Shown here piece after piece: positions 1 to 8,018 of a stretch of DNA of 64,000 bases. This DNA comes from CAWDAQ01 sp963800325. Its GTDB lineage: Bacteria > Actinomycetota > Actinomycetes > Actinomycetales > Dermatophilaceae. The notes beneath the pieces were generated by a model that saw only the letters and a program-made list of their open reading frames with translations, had not been told where the DNA came from and made no database searches. The stretch covers positions 313,839 through 377,838 of the forward strand of contig CAWDAQ010000006.1 in assembly GCA_963800325.1 (NCBI GenBank). The letters run 5' to 3'. The translations under genes were made by a program, and so were the position numbers. Position 1 is the first letter of the stretch. Each line of letters begins with the position of its first letter.

Positions 1-856
1 GACGGCGCCGGTGGCCGTGGTCTCCCTCGCGACCATGCTCGTCCTCGCCGGGGACGTCACGACCGGATCCCGGCTGGAGCTGTCCTCGCTCATGGGGCTG
101 CAGCCCGTCGTCGGGGGACGGTTCTACGGACTCGGGAACGTCGCGTTCAGCCTGTTCGCGACGTCGACGCTGCTGCTGGCCACCGTCGTCGCGGACGCGC
201 TCCTCCGGCGTGGGCGGCAGGGCCCGGCCGGCCTCGCCGTCGCCGGGATCGGCCTGGTCGCGGTCGTCGTCGACGGGGCCCCGATGTGGGGGGCGGACGG
301 CGGCGGCCCCCCGGCGCTCATCCCGGGCGTCGCCTACCTCACCCTCGCCGTCCTCGGGATCCGGCTCACGTGGCGTCGGGCCGTCCTCATCGGCGCCGGC
401 ACCGTGGTCGCGTTCCTCGGCGTCGCCGTCCTCGACCACCTCCGGCCCCCGGAGAGCCAGTCCCACCTGGGCCGCTTCATGGGCACCCTCCTCGGCGGCG
501 GCGGCGCCGACATCGTGCTGCGGAAGGCCCAGCAGAACCTCGACATCCTGCTCAGCAGCACCCTGACGATCCTCGTGCCGTTCGCGCTCGCGTTCGTCAT
601 CTACGTGCTCGCCCGGCCCACGTCGTGGGGGTCCCGGGCGCTGCAGCGGTCCTTCGAGACCGTGACGACGCTGCGCGCGGGCCTCGTCGCGTGGGTGGTG
701 ACGATGACGATCGGGTTCTTCGTCAACGACTCCGGGGTCGCGATCCCGGCGGTCGGGGCGACGGTCGCGATCCCGCTGCTCGTCGCGATGAGCGTCACGG
801 CCCTCCAGGAGGACGGCCGGGCCCGCGACGAGGACGCCGTGCCGCTGCGGCGGTGA
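1..856 (+). CDS. Polytopic membrane protein, C-terminal part (5' end outside window)
   Basis: The reading frame is open from the first complete codon of the window and stops at 854-856, so the true start probably lies upstream; the first GTG in the window is at 11. About 280 residues are visible, with several hydrophobic segments, a GRFYGLGN motif near residue 38 and a short charged tail. The product resembles conserved actinobacterial integral membrane proteins of unknown function. The 3' end overlaps the convergent mannosyltransferase-like gene by 62 bp. No catalytic motif is visible and I assign no reaction. Confidence 0.6.
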   Translation, partial: TAPVAVVSLATMLVLAGDVTTGSRLELSSLMGLQPVVGGRFYGLGNVAFSLFATSTLLLATVVADALLRRGRQGPAGLAVAGIGLVAVVVDGAPMWGADGGGPPALIPGVAYLTLAVLGIRLTWRRAVLIGAGTVVAFLGVAVLDHLRPPESQSHLGRFMGTLLGGGGADIVLRKAQQNLDILLSSTLTILVPFALAFVIYVLARPTSWGSRALQRSFETVTTLRAGLVAWVVTMTIGFFVNDSGVAIPAVGATVAIPLLVAMSVTALQEDGRARDEDAVPLRR

Positions 857-2366
857 CCCCCGCCCAGACGGCCACGACGAGCCAGGGGGCGGCGTCGCGG
901 CGGAAGGACAGGGTGACCGACTCGACGGCGGGCGAGAGCGCGACGACCCGTCCCGGGACGTAGGCGAGGGCGAGCACGAGTCCCCGGGCGAGGGCGACGA
1001 CGTCGAGCGCACCGAGCGCGAGGACCGGCAGCGTCGCCCACACGAGGGCGTCGTACCACGGCAGCGAGTACGGCGCCCCGAGGGCGTAGGCGGCCGACAG
1101 CACGGCCGTCGCCCGGGCGGCCTGCCCGGCGGGGGTCCGGGCGGCGAGGCCGGCGGTGAGCCGCCACAGCAGCCAGGCGAGGACGAGGCACGCCAGTGCC
1201 GAGACGCCGAGGACGACCGAGCGGGCCGCCGGCTCGACGCCGAGGTCACGAGCCGCCTCGAGCGGCGGGCGCCACGGCGTCGCCAGCGACACCGACCGGC
1301 GGGCTGCCGCGAGCGGACCGAAGACGTGCGGTCCCGCCCAGACGTGGACCGGCACCGCGACCGCGAGCGCGGCCGCGGCGAGGACGGTCGAGCGCACCAG
1401 CGCCTCCCGGGGCGTGAGCGTCGGCGGGTCCGCCGACGTGCTCGCCGCACCCGAGCGGGCCGAACGGGCGAGCACGACCCAGGCGAGCACGAGCGCCACG
1501 CCGACGACGCCGTAGGTCACCTTCGTCGAGAGCGCGAGCCCGAGGAGGACCCCGCCCGCGGCGACCGCGGCGAGACCGGCCCGCGGGCCCGCCCGCGTCC
1601 CTCCTCCTCCCCCGGTGGCGAGGACGAGGGCGGCGAGCGCGAACGCGGCGGCGACGGCGTCGACGTGGGCGCCGAGGACGAGGACACCGACGACGAGCGG
1701 GTTCGCGGTCCACACCACGTCCACCCGGGCCGGGTCGCCGCCGAGGCGCCGGGCGAGGGACCGGACGGCGAGCCAGGCGAGGACGACGAGGACCTGCCAG
1801 CACCACACGACCTGGCGCATCACCCCGTCGCCGAGCCACGCCGTCCCCGCCGAGAGCAGCGTCGCGACCGGGCCGTACACGCTCGTCGCCGACTGCCACG
1901 GCGGCTGGACCGCCCCGGCGACGGGGTCGCCGCCGCCGTGCCACGCCGCCGGGGGCGTGAGGTAGGGGTCGCCGCCGTGGAGGGCGATCTGGCCGTAGGC
2001 GGCGTAGTTCGTGTGGTCGGCGGACCCGAACGGCGCGGTGAGCAGCACGGCGAGCCCGAGCAGCAGGGCCCCCCACCACGGCCACGGCCGGGACGGGGGA
2101 CGCAGCAGGCCCCGGGCGAGTGCCCCGGCACCGAGCACGTAGCCGGCGGCGAGCACCGCCGTCGTCCACGCCGGGGACAGGCTCATCGGCAGCGAGCCCG
2201 GCGCCCAGCCGCGGGGTCCGAGGCCCGGCGCGGCGGCGCTCTCCCCGAGCACCCCGACCAGGAGCAGGGCGGCGAGGGACAGCGCGAGCAGCGCGGGCCG
2301 GACCGGGTCACCGCCCTCGCGCGGGCCGCGCGGGCGGGTGCCGCCGGGGCGGGCCTCAGCCGCCAC
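795..2366 (-). CDS. GT-C type polyprenol-phosphate-dependent mannosyltransferase (MptB/GT87-like)
   Basis: This 523-residue protein has about a dozen hydrophobic segments. An early extracytoplasmic loop carries ADHTNYAAYGQIALHGGDPY (about residues 115-134), the acidic/aromatic pattern of GT-C glycosyltransferases such as MptB. Such enzymes use polyprenyl-phosphate sugars on the outer face of the membrane to build lipoglycans or other envelope glycans. The GTG start at 2366 lies 11 bp inside the end of the upstream GT2 gene, so the two are probably translationally coupled, and a GT2 making the lipid-linked donor would fit. The substrate is inferred from family only. The 3' end overlaps the convergent membrane protein gene by 62 bp. 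Confidence 0.72.
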   Translation of the reverse strand: MAAEARPGGTRPRGPREGGDPVRPALLALSLAALLLVGVLGESAAAPGLGPRGWAPGSLPMSLSPAWTTAVLAAGYVLGAGALARGLLRPPSRPWPWWGALLLGLAVLLTAPFGSADHTNYAAYGQIALHGGDPYLTPPAAWHGGGDPVAGAVQPPWQSATSVYGPVATLLSAGTAWLGDGVMRQVVWCWQVLVVLAWLAVRSLARRLGGDPARVDVVWTANPLVVGVLVLGAHVDAVAAAFALAALVLATGGGGGTRAGPRAGLAAVAAGGVLLGLALSTKVTYGVVGVALVLAWVVLARSARSGAASTSADPPTLTPREALVRSTVLAAAALAVAVPVHVWAGPHVFGPLAAARRSVSLATPWRPPLEAARDLGVEPAARSVVLGVSALACLVLAWLLWRLTAGLAARTPAGQAARATAVLSAAYALGAPYSLPWYDALVWATLPVLALGALDVVALARGLVLALAYVPGRVVALSPAVESVTLSFRRDAAPWLVVAVWAGVTAAAARRPRRGPGRPPGGP

Positions 2367-3078
2367 CGCGCAGCCGGCGCGCCCGCCGGACGCCGAGGGC
2401 GAGCGCGACGTCCCGCATCTGCCTCGCGCGGTGGAGCACGCCGCGCAGGTCCCGCCCGGTGGCCCGGTGACGCAGCGGCACCGGCACCTCGACGACGCGG
2501 CCTCCGGAGGCGAGGACGTCGAGGAGCATCGCCGCCTCCACCCCCCAGCCGCGGGCGAGCGGCAGGGCGGAGTCGAGGGCCTCCCGGGTCAGGCAGCGCA
2601 TCCCCGACAGCGGCTGCTCGACCCGGCGCCCGGTCGCCCGCTGGATCTCCCCGCGGGCGAGCCGCACGACCCGGCCGCGTCCACGGGAGCTGTTCGCGGC
2701 CGGGATGACCGCGACGGCGAGGTCCGCCCTGCCCTCGCGCACCGGCGGGAGGAGCGCCGCGAGCTCGGTGGCGGTGCCCTCGAGGTCGGCGTCGGCGAAC
2801 AGCAGCACGTGGGGGTGGCCGCCGAGGTCGAGGTCGACCTCGGCGACCCGGGCGGCGCCGGTCGTCATCGCCGCGGCCTTGCCGAGGTTGCGGGGGTGGC
2901 GCACGACGGCGGCGCCGGCGCGGGCGGCGACGTCCGCGGTGGCGTCGGAGGAGCCGTCGTCGACGACGACGACGAGGTCGACCCCCGAGACCCCGCGGAG
3001 CGCGGCGACGGTCGCGGCGACCCGGTCGGCCTCGTCCTTGGCGGGGACGACGGCGGCGACGGCGGAGGGGCCGGTCAG
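2356..3078 (-). CDS. Family 2 glycosyltransferase (start uncertain, possibly CTG)
   Basis: The GT-A fold is clear: VVPAKDEADR at the N terminus, VVVVDDGSSDAT for nucleotide binding and a FADADLEG motif where the DxD metal site is expected. Size (about 240 residues) and order fit cytoplasmic GT2 enzymes related to polyprenyl-phosphate or phosphoglycerate sugar transferases. The frame stays open upstream to 3396, but that part is Arg/Pro-rich and is the shadow of the DUF5926 gene. No ATG, GTG or TTG exists between the end of DUF5926 and the conserved domain. The best placed codon is a CTG at 3078-3076 overlapping the upstream TGA. A GTG farther upstream inside DUF5926 is the alternative. Confidence 0.75.
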   Translation of the reverse strand: MTGPSAVAAVVPAKDEADRVAATVAALRGVSGVDLVVVVDDGSSDATADVAARAGAAVVRHPRNLGKAAAMTTGAARVAEVDLDLGGHPHVLLFADADLEGTATELAALLPPVREGRADLAVAVIPAANSSRGRGRVVRLARGEIQRATGRRVEQPLSGMRCLTREALDSALPLARGWGVEAAMLLDVLASGGRVVEVPVPLRHRATGRDLRGVLHRARQMRDVALALGVRRARRLRGGG

Positions 3079-3971
3079 CGGAGGGTCACCTGCCGGCTCA
3101 GCAGGCCCGACCGGGCCCGGCGCTCGGCCGCGGTGAACGGCTCGGCGGCCTCGAGCGCCGCGCGGTAGCGAGCGCAGAACGCCGCGAGCTCGTCCTCGTG
3201 CGCGACGGCCTCCGCGGCGGGGTCGAGGTCCCAGACCGGCACGAGCAGCCCGCACGCCCGGAAGGCCCCGAGCAGGCGGCTGCCGTCCCCGAGGGCGGTC
3301 TCGCCGGCAGCGTGCAGACGGGCGAGCGCGTCGGTCGCAGGGTCCTCGTCCTCGCCGAGGACGAGCCGGATGTGGGTGCGCTCCCCGATCCGGCACCAGT
3401 ACGCCGACGTCGCGGCGGCGAGCTTGGCGGTCGGGACGACCGAGGCGTTGGCCCGCTCGAGGGACTCGGCGGCCTCCCCCTCGAGCTGCTGGCCGTCGAC
3501 CCAGAAGTCGAAGCCGTCGTGGACGGTGACCTCCAGCGGCGTCGTGGCCTCGAGGACCTCCTGCAGCCGGGGGTCCTCGGCGGTGGCCGCCGGCACGGTC
3601 GGCACGGGCGTCCCGGGCTCGGCGTCGAGCGCGGCGAGCAGGGACCGGGCGAGGTCACGGGAGGCGTCCCCGCTGCTCCCCCCGGCCTGGGCGCCGACGA
3701 GGACGGTGCCGTCGGCGCGCCGCAGCCCCGGCCAGGCCAGCGGGAGCACGGAGGCGACGACGACCTCCTCGACGTCCGAGCCCTCCGGCGCGACGCCGGG
3801 TGCGAGCCGGACGGTGGCCGTCGCAGCGGGCACGATCTCCTGGAGGGCGACCCACTCGGTCTCCCCGGCCAGGCCCTCGAAGGGGCGCCGGACGAACGGG
3901 ACCGGCTCGGTCCTCGTCCGGCCGGCCCGACGGTCCCCCGGCCTGCCCTTGCGACGCGACGCCTTGCCCAT
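3075..3971 (-). CDS. DUF5926 family protein
   Basis: The 298-residue product starts MGKASRRKGRPG, the basic leader typical of this actinobacterial family, followed by an alpha/beta body of unknown function with a conserved region around VTVHDGFDFWVDG (about residues 148-160). There is no signal peptide or membrane segment, so it should be cytoplasmic. It is first in a run of three minus-strand genes with two downstream glycosyltransferases. The next gene begins at its stop codon, suggesting co-translation. Function is not known for the family. Confidence 0.8.
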   Translation of the reverse strand: MGKASRRKGRPGDRRAGRTRTEPVPFVRRPFEGLAGETEWVALQEIVPAATATVRLAPGVAPEGSDVEEVVVASVLPLAWPGLRRADGTVLVGAQAGGSSGDASRDLARSLLAALDAEPGTPVPTVPAATAEDPRLQEVLEATTPLEVTVHDGFDFWVDGQQLEGEAAESLERANASVVPTAKLAAATSAYWCRIGERTHIRLVLGEDEDPATDALARLHAAGETALGDGSRLLGAFRACGLLVPVWDLDPAAEAVAHEDELAAFCARYRAALEAAEPFTAAERRARSGLLSRQVTLR

Positions 3972-3995
3972 GGCGGGAACCCTACCGGCGGGAGG

Positions 3996-4490
3996 TCACG
4001 TGGCCCGGCGCCGGGAGGGACCCCCGACCGAGGCCCACACGGTCACCGCGCCGCGGTCCTCGGCGACGCCCCACTCGTGGGCGAGGCTGCGCACGATCCG
4101 CAGGCCACGACCGGAGGCGCTCCACAGCGCCCGGGGCGCCGGCCTGGGGGTCGTGGGGGACCCCCCGTCGGTGACGTCGATCTCGACGACCCCGGACTTG
4201 ACCCGCCAGTGCACCCGCACGGTGTGGTCGCCGAGGGGGCGGGCGTGGCGCAGGGCGTTGGCCATGAGCTCGGAGGTGACGATCTGCGCCTCGTCCACGA
4301 CCTGCGGCGCGACGTCGCGGGCCTCGAGGTCGACGACGAGGGCCTTGCGGACACGGGAGACCGAGGCGGGGCTCCACGGGGCCCGGATCGTGCGTGTCGA
4401 CCCGACCCCGACGAGACCGCCGAACTCGTCCCGGTCGCCCTCCCGCGACATCAGCGGGTCCGCACCGGCTGCTGCCGAGTGGGGACTCAT
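3996..4490 (-). CDS. RsbW-like ATP-binding (anti-sigma factor type) histidine kinase fold protein
   Basis: A single HATPase_c_2 domain of 164 residues. The N box reads VTSELMANALRHA (about residues 74-86), the G1-like motif is DVTDGGSP and the G2-like motif is ASGRGLRIVRSLA. There is no HisKA domain or membrane segment. This is the architecture of the large actinobacterial family of serine kinases / anti-sigma regulators that act on STAS anti-anti-sigma partners. No STAS, sigma-B or PP2C partner lies beside it, so its target cannot be named. A second in-frame ATG lies 13 codons after the first. Confidence 0.8.
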   Translation of the reverse strand: MSPHSAAAGADPLMSREGDRDEFGGLVGVGSTRTIRAPWSPASVSRVRKALVVDLEARDVAPQVVDEAQIVTSELMANALRHARPLGDHTVRVHWRVKSGVVEIDVTDGGSPTTPRPAPRALWSASGRGLRIVRSLAHEWGVAEDRGAVTVWASVGGPSRRRAT

Positions 4491-4544
4491 CTCGGTTACC
4501 TCCCAGTCGTGCGCGCCGTCGACAGGCCGGCACGCAGCACGAAT

Positions 4545-5363
4545 CTAGCCAATTCGATCGATTTGGTCGATGACTGTCCGCGGACGGTTGGTGATGATGT
4601 CGTCGACACCCAGGTCGAGGCACCTGCTGACGTCCGCAGGCTCGTCGACGGTCCAGACGAGCACGCGGTGCCCGCGGGCGCGCTGCCGGGCCACCGTCTC
4701 GGGCCACCTGCGCAGGATCCGCACGTCGAGCCCGACGCCCTTCACCCCGCGCGGGAGGGAGCCGTCGCGGAAGCGCAGCGGGACGGTCTCGCCCAGCAGG
4801 AGCACCGGGTCCAGGGCGGGTGAAAGGTGGCGGAAGCGCTGGACCGCGATCTCCGAGAACGACATCGGGGAGACCCGGTGCCGGGCCTCCCCCGGCCGGT
4901 CGAGGCCGAGCTCGGTGAGCAGGGCGGCGAGCCGGCGCTCCACGAGGCCGGCGTACCGGGTCGGGTGCTTGGTCTCGATGAGCACCTCGAGGGGGCGGTC
5001 GACCTCGAGCGCGGCGGTGAGCAGCCGGCGGAGGGTCAGGACCCGGGACCGGTCGGCCAGCGGCACCCCGTCCTCGACGTGCCGCCACCCGCCCCAGTCC
5101 ATCCCCTCGAGGTCGGCGAGCTCGAGGGCGGAGACGATCCCGCGTCCGTTCGAGGTGCGGCTGACCCGGCGGTCGTGGATGCAGACGAGGTGGCGGTCCA
5201 CGGTGAGGCGGACGTCGCACTCGAGGCCGTCCGCGCCGTCGCGGAACGCCCGGGTGTAGGCGGCGAGCGTGTGCTCCGGCTCGTCGTGGCTCGCGCCGCG
5301 GTGGGCGATGACCCGCGGACGGTCCGGCGGTCCGGACCCCGTCCCGCGCGCCCCGGTGCTCAC
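4545..5363 (-). CDS. Glycerophosphodiester phosphodiesterase (GDPD family)
   Basis: The 272-residue protein has the GDPD signature: VIAHRGASHDEPEHTLAAY near residue 18, then DGLECDVRLTVD and HDRRVSRTSNG, supplying the catalytic His pair and metal-binding Glu and Asp. It lacks a signal peptide, so a cytoplasmic enzyme that cleaves glycerophosphodiesters to glycerol-3-phosphate and an alcohol is expected. The GTG start at 5363 is only 23 bp from the divergent sigma-factor start at 5387, so the two promoters must overlap or one is internal. Confidence 0.88.
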   Translation of the reverse strand: MSTGARGTGSGPPDRPRVIAHRGASHDEPEHTLAAYTRAFRDGADGLECDVRLTVDRHLVCIHDRRVSRTSNGRGIVSALELADLEGMDWGGWRHVEDGVPLADRSRVLTLRRLLTAALEVDRPLEVLIETKHPTRYAGLVERRLAALLTELGLDRPGEARHRVSPMSFSEIAVQRFRHLSPALDPVLLLGETVPLRFRDGSLPRGVKGVGLDVRILRRWPETVARQRARGHRVLVWTVDEPADVSRCLDLGVDDIITNRPRTVIDQIDRIG

Positions 5364-5386
5364 AGCTCTGGGAGCCTAGACGTTCC

Positions 5387-5872
5387 ATGTCCGTGACGCT
5401 CCCCCCGTTCCAGACCCTCGTCGACGCGCACTGGCGTGACGTCGCCCGGCTCGCGCACGCCCTGGCGGGACCGGTCGACGGCGACGACGTCGCCCAGCAG
5501 GCCTGGGCCCAGGCCCTCGCCGCGTACCCGTCGCTGACGTCGGCGAGGAACCTGCGCTCGTGGCTGCTGACCGTGACCCACCGGTGCGCGGTCGACGCCC
5601 ACCGGGGCCGGGCCCGGCGCCCGGCACCGCACGCCGACCCGGCCGAGCTCGCCGGGCACCCCTCCCGCGAGGGACCGGGCGAGCACGGCCACGACGCGCA
5701 GCTCTGGGAGCGGGTGGCGCGGCTGCCCCCGCGGAACCGGGAGGCGGTCGTGCTGCGCTACGTCGCCGACCTCGACCACGCCCGGATCGCCGCGGCGCTC
5801 GGGACGACCCCGGCGATGAGCCGCCGTCTCGTCAGCGACGCCCTCGCCGAACTGCGGAAGGACATGCCATGA
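5387..5872 (+). CDS. ECF-type RNA polymerase sigma factor
   Basis: The 161-residue protein has a sigma region 2 (LVDAHWRDVARLAHAL through RSWLLTVTHRCAVDAHR) and a region 4 helix-turn-helix (LPPRNREAVVLRYVADLDHARIAAALGT). It is short, with no C-terminal extension. Its TGA overlaps the ATG of the methylguanine methyltransferase gene (ATGA at 5869-5872), so the pair is one translationally coupled operon. No anti-sigma factor gene is adjacent, unlike most ECF groups. Control by alkylation stress is an inference from the partner gene alone. Confidence 0.85.
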   Translation: MSVTLPPFQTLVDAHWRDVARLAHALAGPVDGDDVAQQAWAQALAAYPSLTSARNLRSWLLTVTHRCAVDAHRGRARRPAPHADPAELAGHPSREGPGEHGHDAQLWERVARLPPRNREAVVLRYVADLDHARIAAALGTTPAMSRRLVSDALAELRKDMP

Positions 5873-6474
5873 CCCACCCCACGCCCGGCCCGCCCGACAC
5901 CCGACCCGACCCCTTCGCCGGCTGGGACCCCCCGGTGAGTCCCCCGCGGCTGCCCGCCGGCGACGTCTCGTACGTCGCCGAGGACACCGTCATCGGCCGG
6001 ATGCTGCTCGCCCGCACGAGCGAGGGAGCGCTCGTCGCGAGCGGGTTCGTGGCCGACGACGCCGCCGAGGACCGGCTGCTCGCGCGGGTCAGCGCCCTGG
6101 TCTCCCCGAGGGTGCTGCGCCGGCCCGGCGACCTCGACCGCGCCCGCCGCGCCCTCGAGGACTACCTCGCCGGTCGCAGCCGGTCCCTGGACCTGCCGAC
6201 CGACCTCGCGCTCGCCACGCCGTTCCAGCGCGGTGTGCTCACCCGGCTGGCCGCCGGCGTCGGGTACGGCGAGCGGACGACCTACGGCGCCCTCGCGGCG
6301 GCGCTCGGCCGGCCCCGATCCTCCCGGGCAGTCGGGGCCGCGCTCGGCGCGAACCCGCTGTGCGTCGTCCTCCCCTGCCACCGCGTCGTGGCCGCGAACG
6401 GCGCCCTGACCGGCTACGCGGGGGGCCTGCCCGCGAAGGAGTACCTCCTCGGCCTGGAGCAGGGCGCCGGCTAG
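5869..6474 (+). CDS. ogt: Methylated-DNA--[protein]-cysteine S-methyltransferase
   Basis: The 201-residue protein carries the acceptor-cysteine motif VLPCHRVVAANG near residues 165-176, preceded by the helix-turn-helix region TPFQRGVLTRLAAGVGYGERTTYG and the arginine-finger region RPRSSRAVGAALGANP. It transfers the methyl group from O6-methylguanine to its own cysteine. The frame is open farther upstream, but the ATG at 5869 overlapping the sigma-factor stop is the sensible start. The N-terminal 60 residues are less conserved. Co-expression with the ECF sigma factor suggests regulated repair of alkylation damage. Confidence 0.88.
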   Translation: MTHPTPGPPDTRPDPFAGWDPPVSPPRLPAGDVSYVAEDTVIGRMLLARTSEGALVASGFVADDAAEDRLLARVSALVSPRVLRRPGDLDRARRALEDYLAGRSRSLDLPTDLALATPFQRGVLTRLAAGVGYGERTTYGALAAALGRPRSSRAVGAALGANPLCVVLPCHRVVAANGALTGYAGGLPAKEYLLGLEQGAG

Positions 6475-6544
6475 CCTCGCCGGGTGGCACCGATCGCGCT
6501 CGTGGGCCAGTCCCTGCGCGGCGGGGCTGAAGGCGCCCGCCGGG

Positions 6545-7045
6545 TCAGCGCGGGTTGCGCCGGACGATGGCCGCCGTCAGCGCCGTGGCGAAGCCGACCC
6601 AGACGGCGTAGGGGACGAGCAGCCGTCCCGCGACCGGGTCGACCCGGTGGGCGCGCCGGACGAGGTCGAGGCAGGAGGCCTCGAGCAGGACGACCTCCGC
6701 GAGCGCGAGTCGCGGCCGGCGGGCGGTGAAGAACAGCCAGTTCCAGCCGGCGTTGAGCACGAGGTTGGCCGCGAGGGCAGCGGTGAGGCCGCGCCGCTGG
6801 CGTGGGTCGGCGCGCTCGAGCGCGCGGGCGGAACCGACGGCGATGAGGCCGTACAGCGGGGTCCACACGAGCCCGAACGCCGGGCCGGGTGGCTGCCACG
6901 GCGGCTTGCGCAGCCGGCGGTACCAGCGGGAGTCGACGTCGGTGCCCGCGATCCCGACGAGGGCGGTCGCGGTGACGGCGGCGGCGGTGCCGAGCAGAGT
7001 CGGCAGTCGCCGTCTCCCGTTCCGTCCCCCGCTCCTCAACAGCAC
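6545..7045 (-). CDS. TspO/MBR family tryptophan-rich sensory protein
   Basis: The 166-residue protein has about five hydrophobic segments and the family motifs RKPPWQPPGPAFGLVWTPLY (first loop) and NAGWNWLFF (fourth segment). TspO proteins bind tetrapyrroles such as protoporphyrin IX or haem and have been linked to stress and porphyrin handling. It stands alone; the nearest upstream feature is the dyad at 7142-7163. The N terminus (MLLRSGGRNGRRR) is a short basic leader before the first membrane segment. Confidence 0.9.
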   Translation of the reverse strand: MLLRSGGRNGRRRLPTLLGTAAAVTATALVGIAGTDVDSRWYRRLRKPPWQPPGPAFGLVWTPLYGLIAVGSARALERADPRQRRGLTAALAANLVLNAGWNWLFFTARRPRLALAEVVLLEASCLDLVRRAHRVDPVAGRLLVPYAVWVGFATALTAAIVRRNPR

Positions 7046-7141
7046 CGGGTCAGTCTCGCCCAGAGCCGGTCCGCGGGCAACCCCCGACGGCGCGGGGTCT
7101 CCGCGGCGGCCGGGCCCGTCCCCTCTCAGGCTGTATCATGT

Positions 7142-7163
7142 CGTCTAGGGCAGGTCCTAGACG
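7142..7163. promoter_or_regulatory. Perfect 8-bp dyad CGTCTAGG-N6-CCTAGACG
   Basis: Two perfect 8-bp arms (7142-7149 and 7156-7163) separated by 6 bp form an operator-like dyad. The right arm overlaps the TAG stop of the metallo-hydrolase gene (7157-7159), and the dyad lies about 100 bp upstream of tspO on the minus strand. Next to it, on the tspO side, is an AT-richer stretch (CATGATACAG on the minus strand) that could be a -10 element. It could be a regulator site for tspO or a short terminator for the hydrolase gene; there is no T-run. Confidence 0.35.
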
Positions 7164-7948
7164 GTCGTAGAGGTGGGCATCGTCGGCGAGATCCGGGCCG
7201 TGGCCCCGACTCGGAGAGGGTGCAGCCGGGTCCCGGGGGAGGTCGCGGCGAGCGCGGCGGCGAATTGCGGCAGCGGGGCGGTCATCCACGCCCGCGCCCG
7301 CGCCGGCCAGAGCACGGGGTGGAGGGTGCCGTAGTGGATCGGCACGGCGTGGGCGGCGCCGACGCGGCGGCACGCCTCCGCCGCCTCCCCCGGGCCGAGG
7401 TGCCCGCCGGACAGCCGGGGGCCCCAGCCTCCGACCGGGACGAGGGCGAGGTCGATCGGGCGCCCGGCGACGTCGGCGAGCCCGCCCATGTCGTCGTGCA
7501 GGTCGGTGTCCCCGGCGAACCACACGACGAGGTCGTCGGTGCGCAGGAGGAACCCGTGGCTGTCGTTCGGGCGGTGGAGCATCGGGCGGTGGCCGTGGTC
7601 GGCGCGCACCAGACGTACCTGAACCCCGCCCGCGGCGGACGGGACCTCGTGCCACCGGCCCGGCTGCAGCGCTCGCGGGTTGCCGGTGTACCGCGCGGCC
7701 CAGCGCGCGTTCGCGGCCCCGGACGCGACCGGCACCCCTTCGAGCCTACGCAGCGACCCGACATCGGCGTGGTCGTGGTGGAGGTGGGAGAGGAGCACGA
7801 GATCGGAGCCCCGCCAGGCCACCGGGTCCGGGGCCGAGTCGCGGACCAGGCCGCTGGTGTGGCGGCGCAGCAGGGGGTCCGTGACGAGCCGGACCCCACC
7901 GAGGTCGAGGACGACGGTGGCATGACCGAGCCACGTCAGCTCGAGCAC
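7157..7948 (-). CDS. MBL-fold metal-dependent hydrolase (UlaG-like)
   Basis: A 263-residue metallo-beta-lactamase fold protein. It begins MLELTWLGHATVVLDLGG, has the metal motif SHLHHDHAD (about residues 54-62), then RADHGHRP, FAGDTD and a C-terminal IHYGT histidine. The layout matches UlaG/YtnP-like cytoplasmic hydrolases that lack a signal peptide. The substrate is not predictable from the sequence. The gene is monocistronic or co-transcribed with tspO; its stop lies in the dyad at 7142-7163. Confidence 0.8.
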   Translation of the reverse strand: MLELTWLGHATVVLDLGGVRLVTDPLLRRHTSGLVRDSAPDPVAWRGSDLVLLSHLHHDHADVGSLRRLEGVPVASGAANARWAARYTGNPRALQPGRWHEVPSAAGGVQVRLVRADHGHRPMLHRPNDSHGFLLRTDDLVVWFAGDTDLHDDMGGLADVAGRPIDLALVPVGGWGPRLSGGHLGPGEAAEACRRVGAAHAVPIHYGTLHPVLWPARARAWMTAPLPQFAAALAATSPGTRLHPLRVGATARISPTMPTSTTV

Positions 7949-8018
7949 GGCAGCCCCGCGGGCGCGGTTCTCACCCCCCCAACCCTAGGGCCGCTCGCGG
8001 GGCGCTCCCGGGCGCGGG

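Noticed and set aside
3079..3396. N-terminal extension of the GT2 protein by about 106 residues
   Set aside because: The extra part is Arg/Pro/Gly-rich, has no domain match and is the shadow of the DUF5926 gene in another frame.
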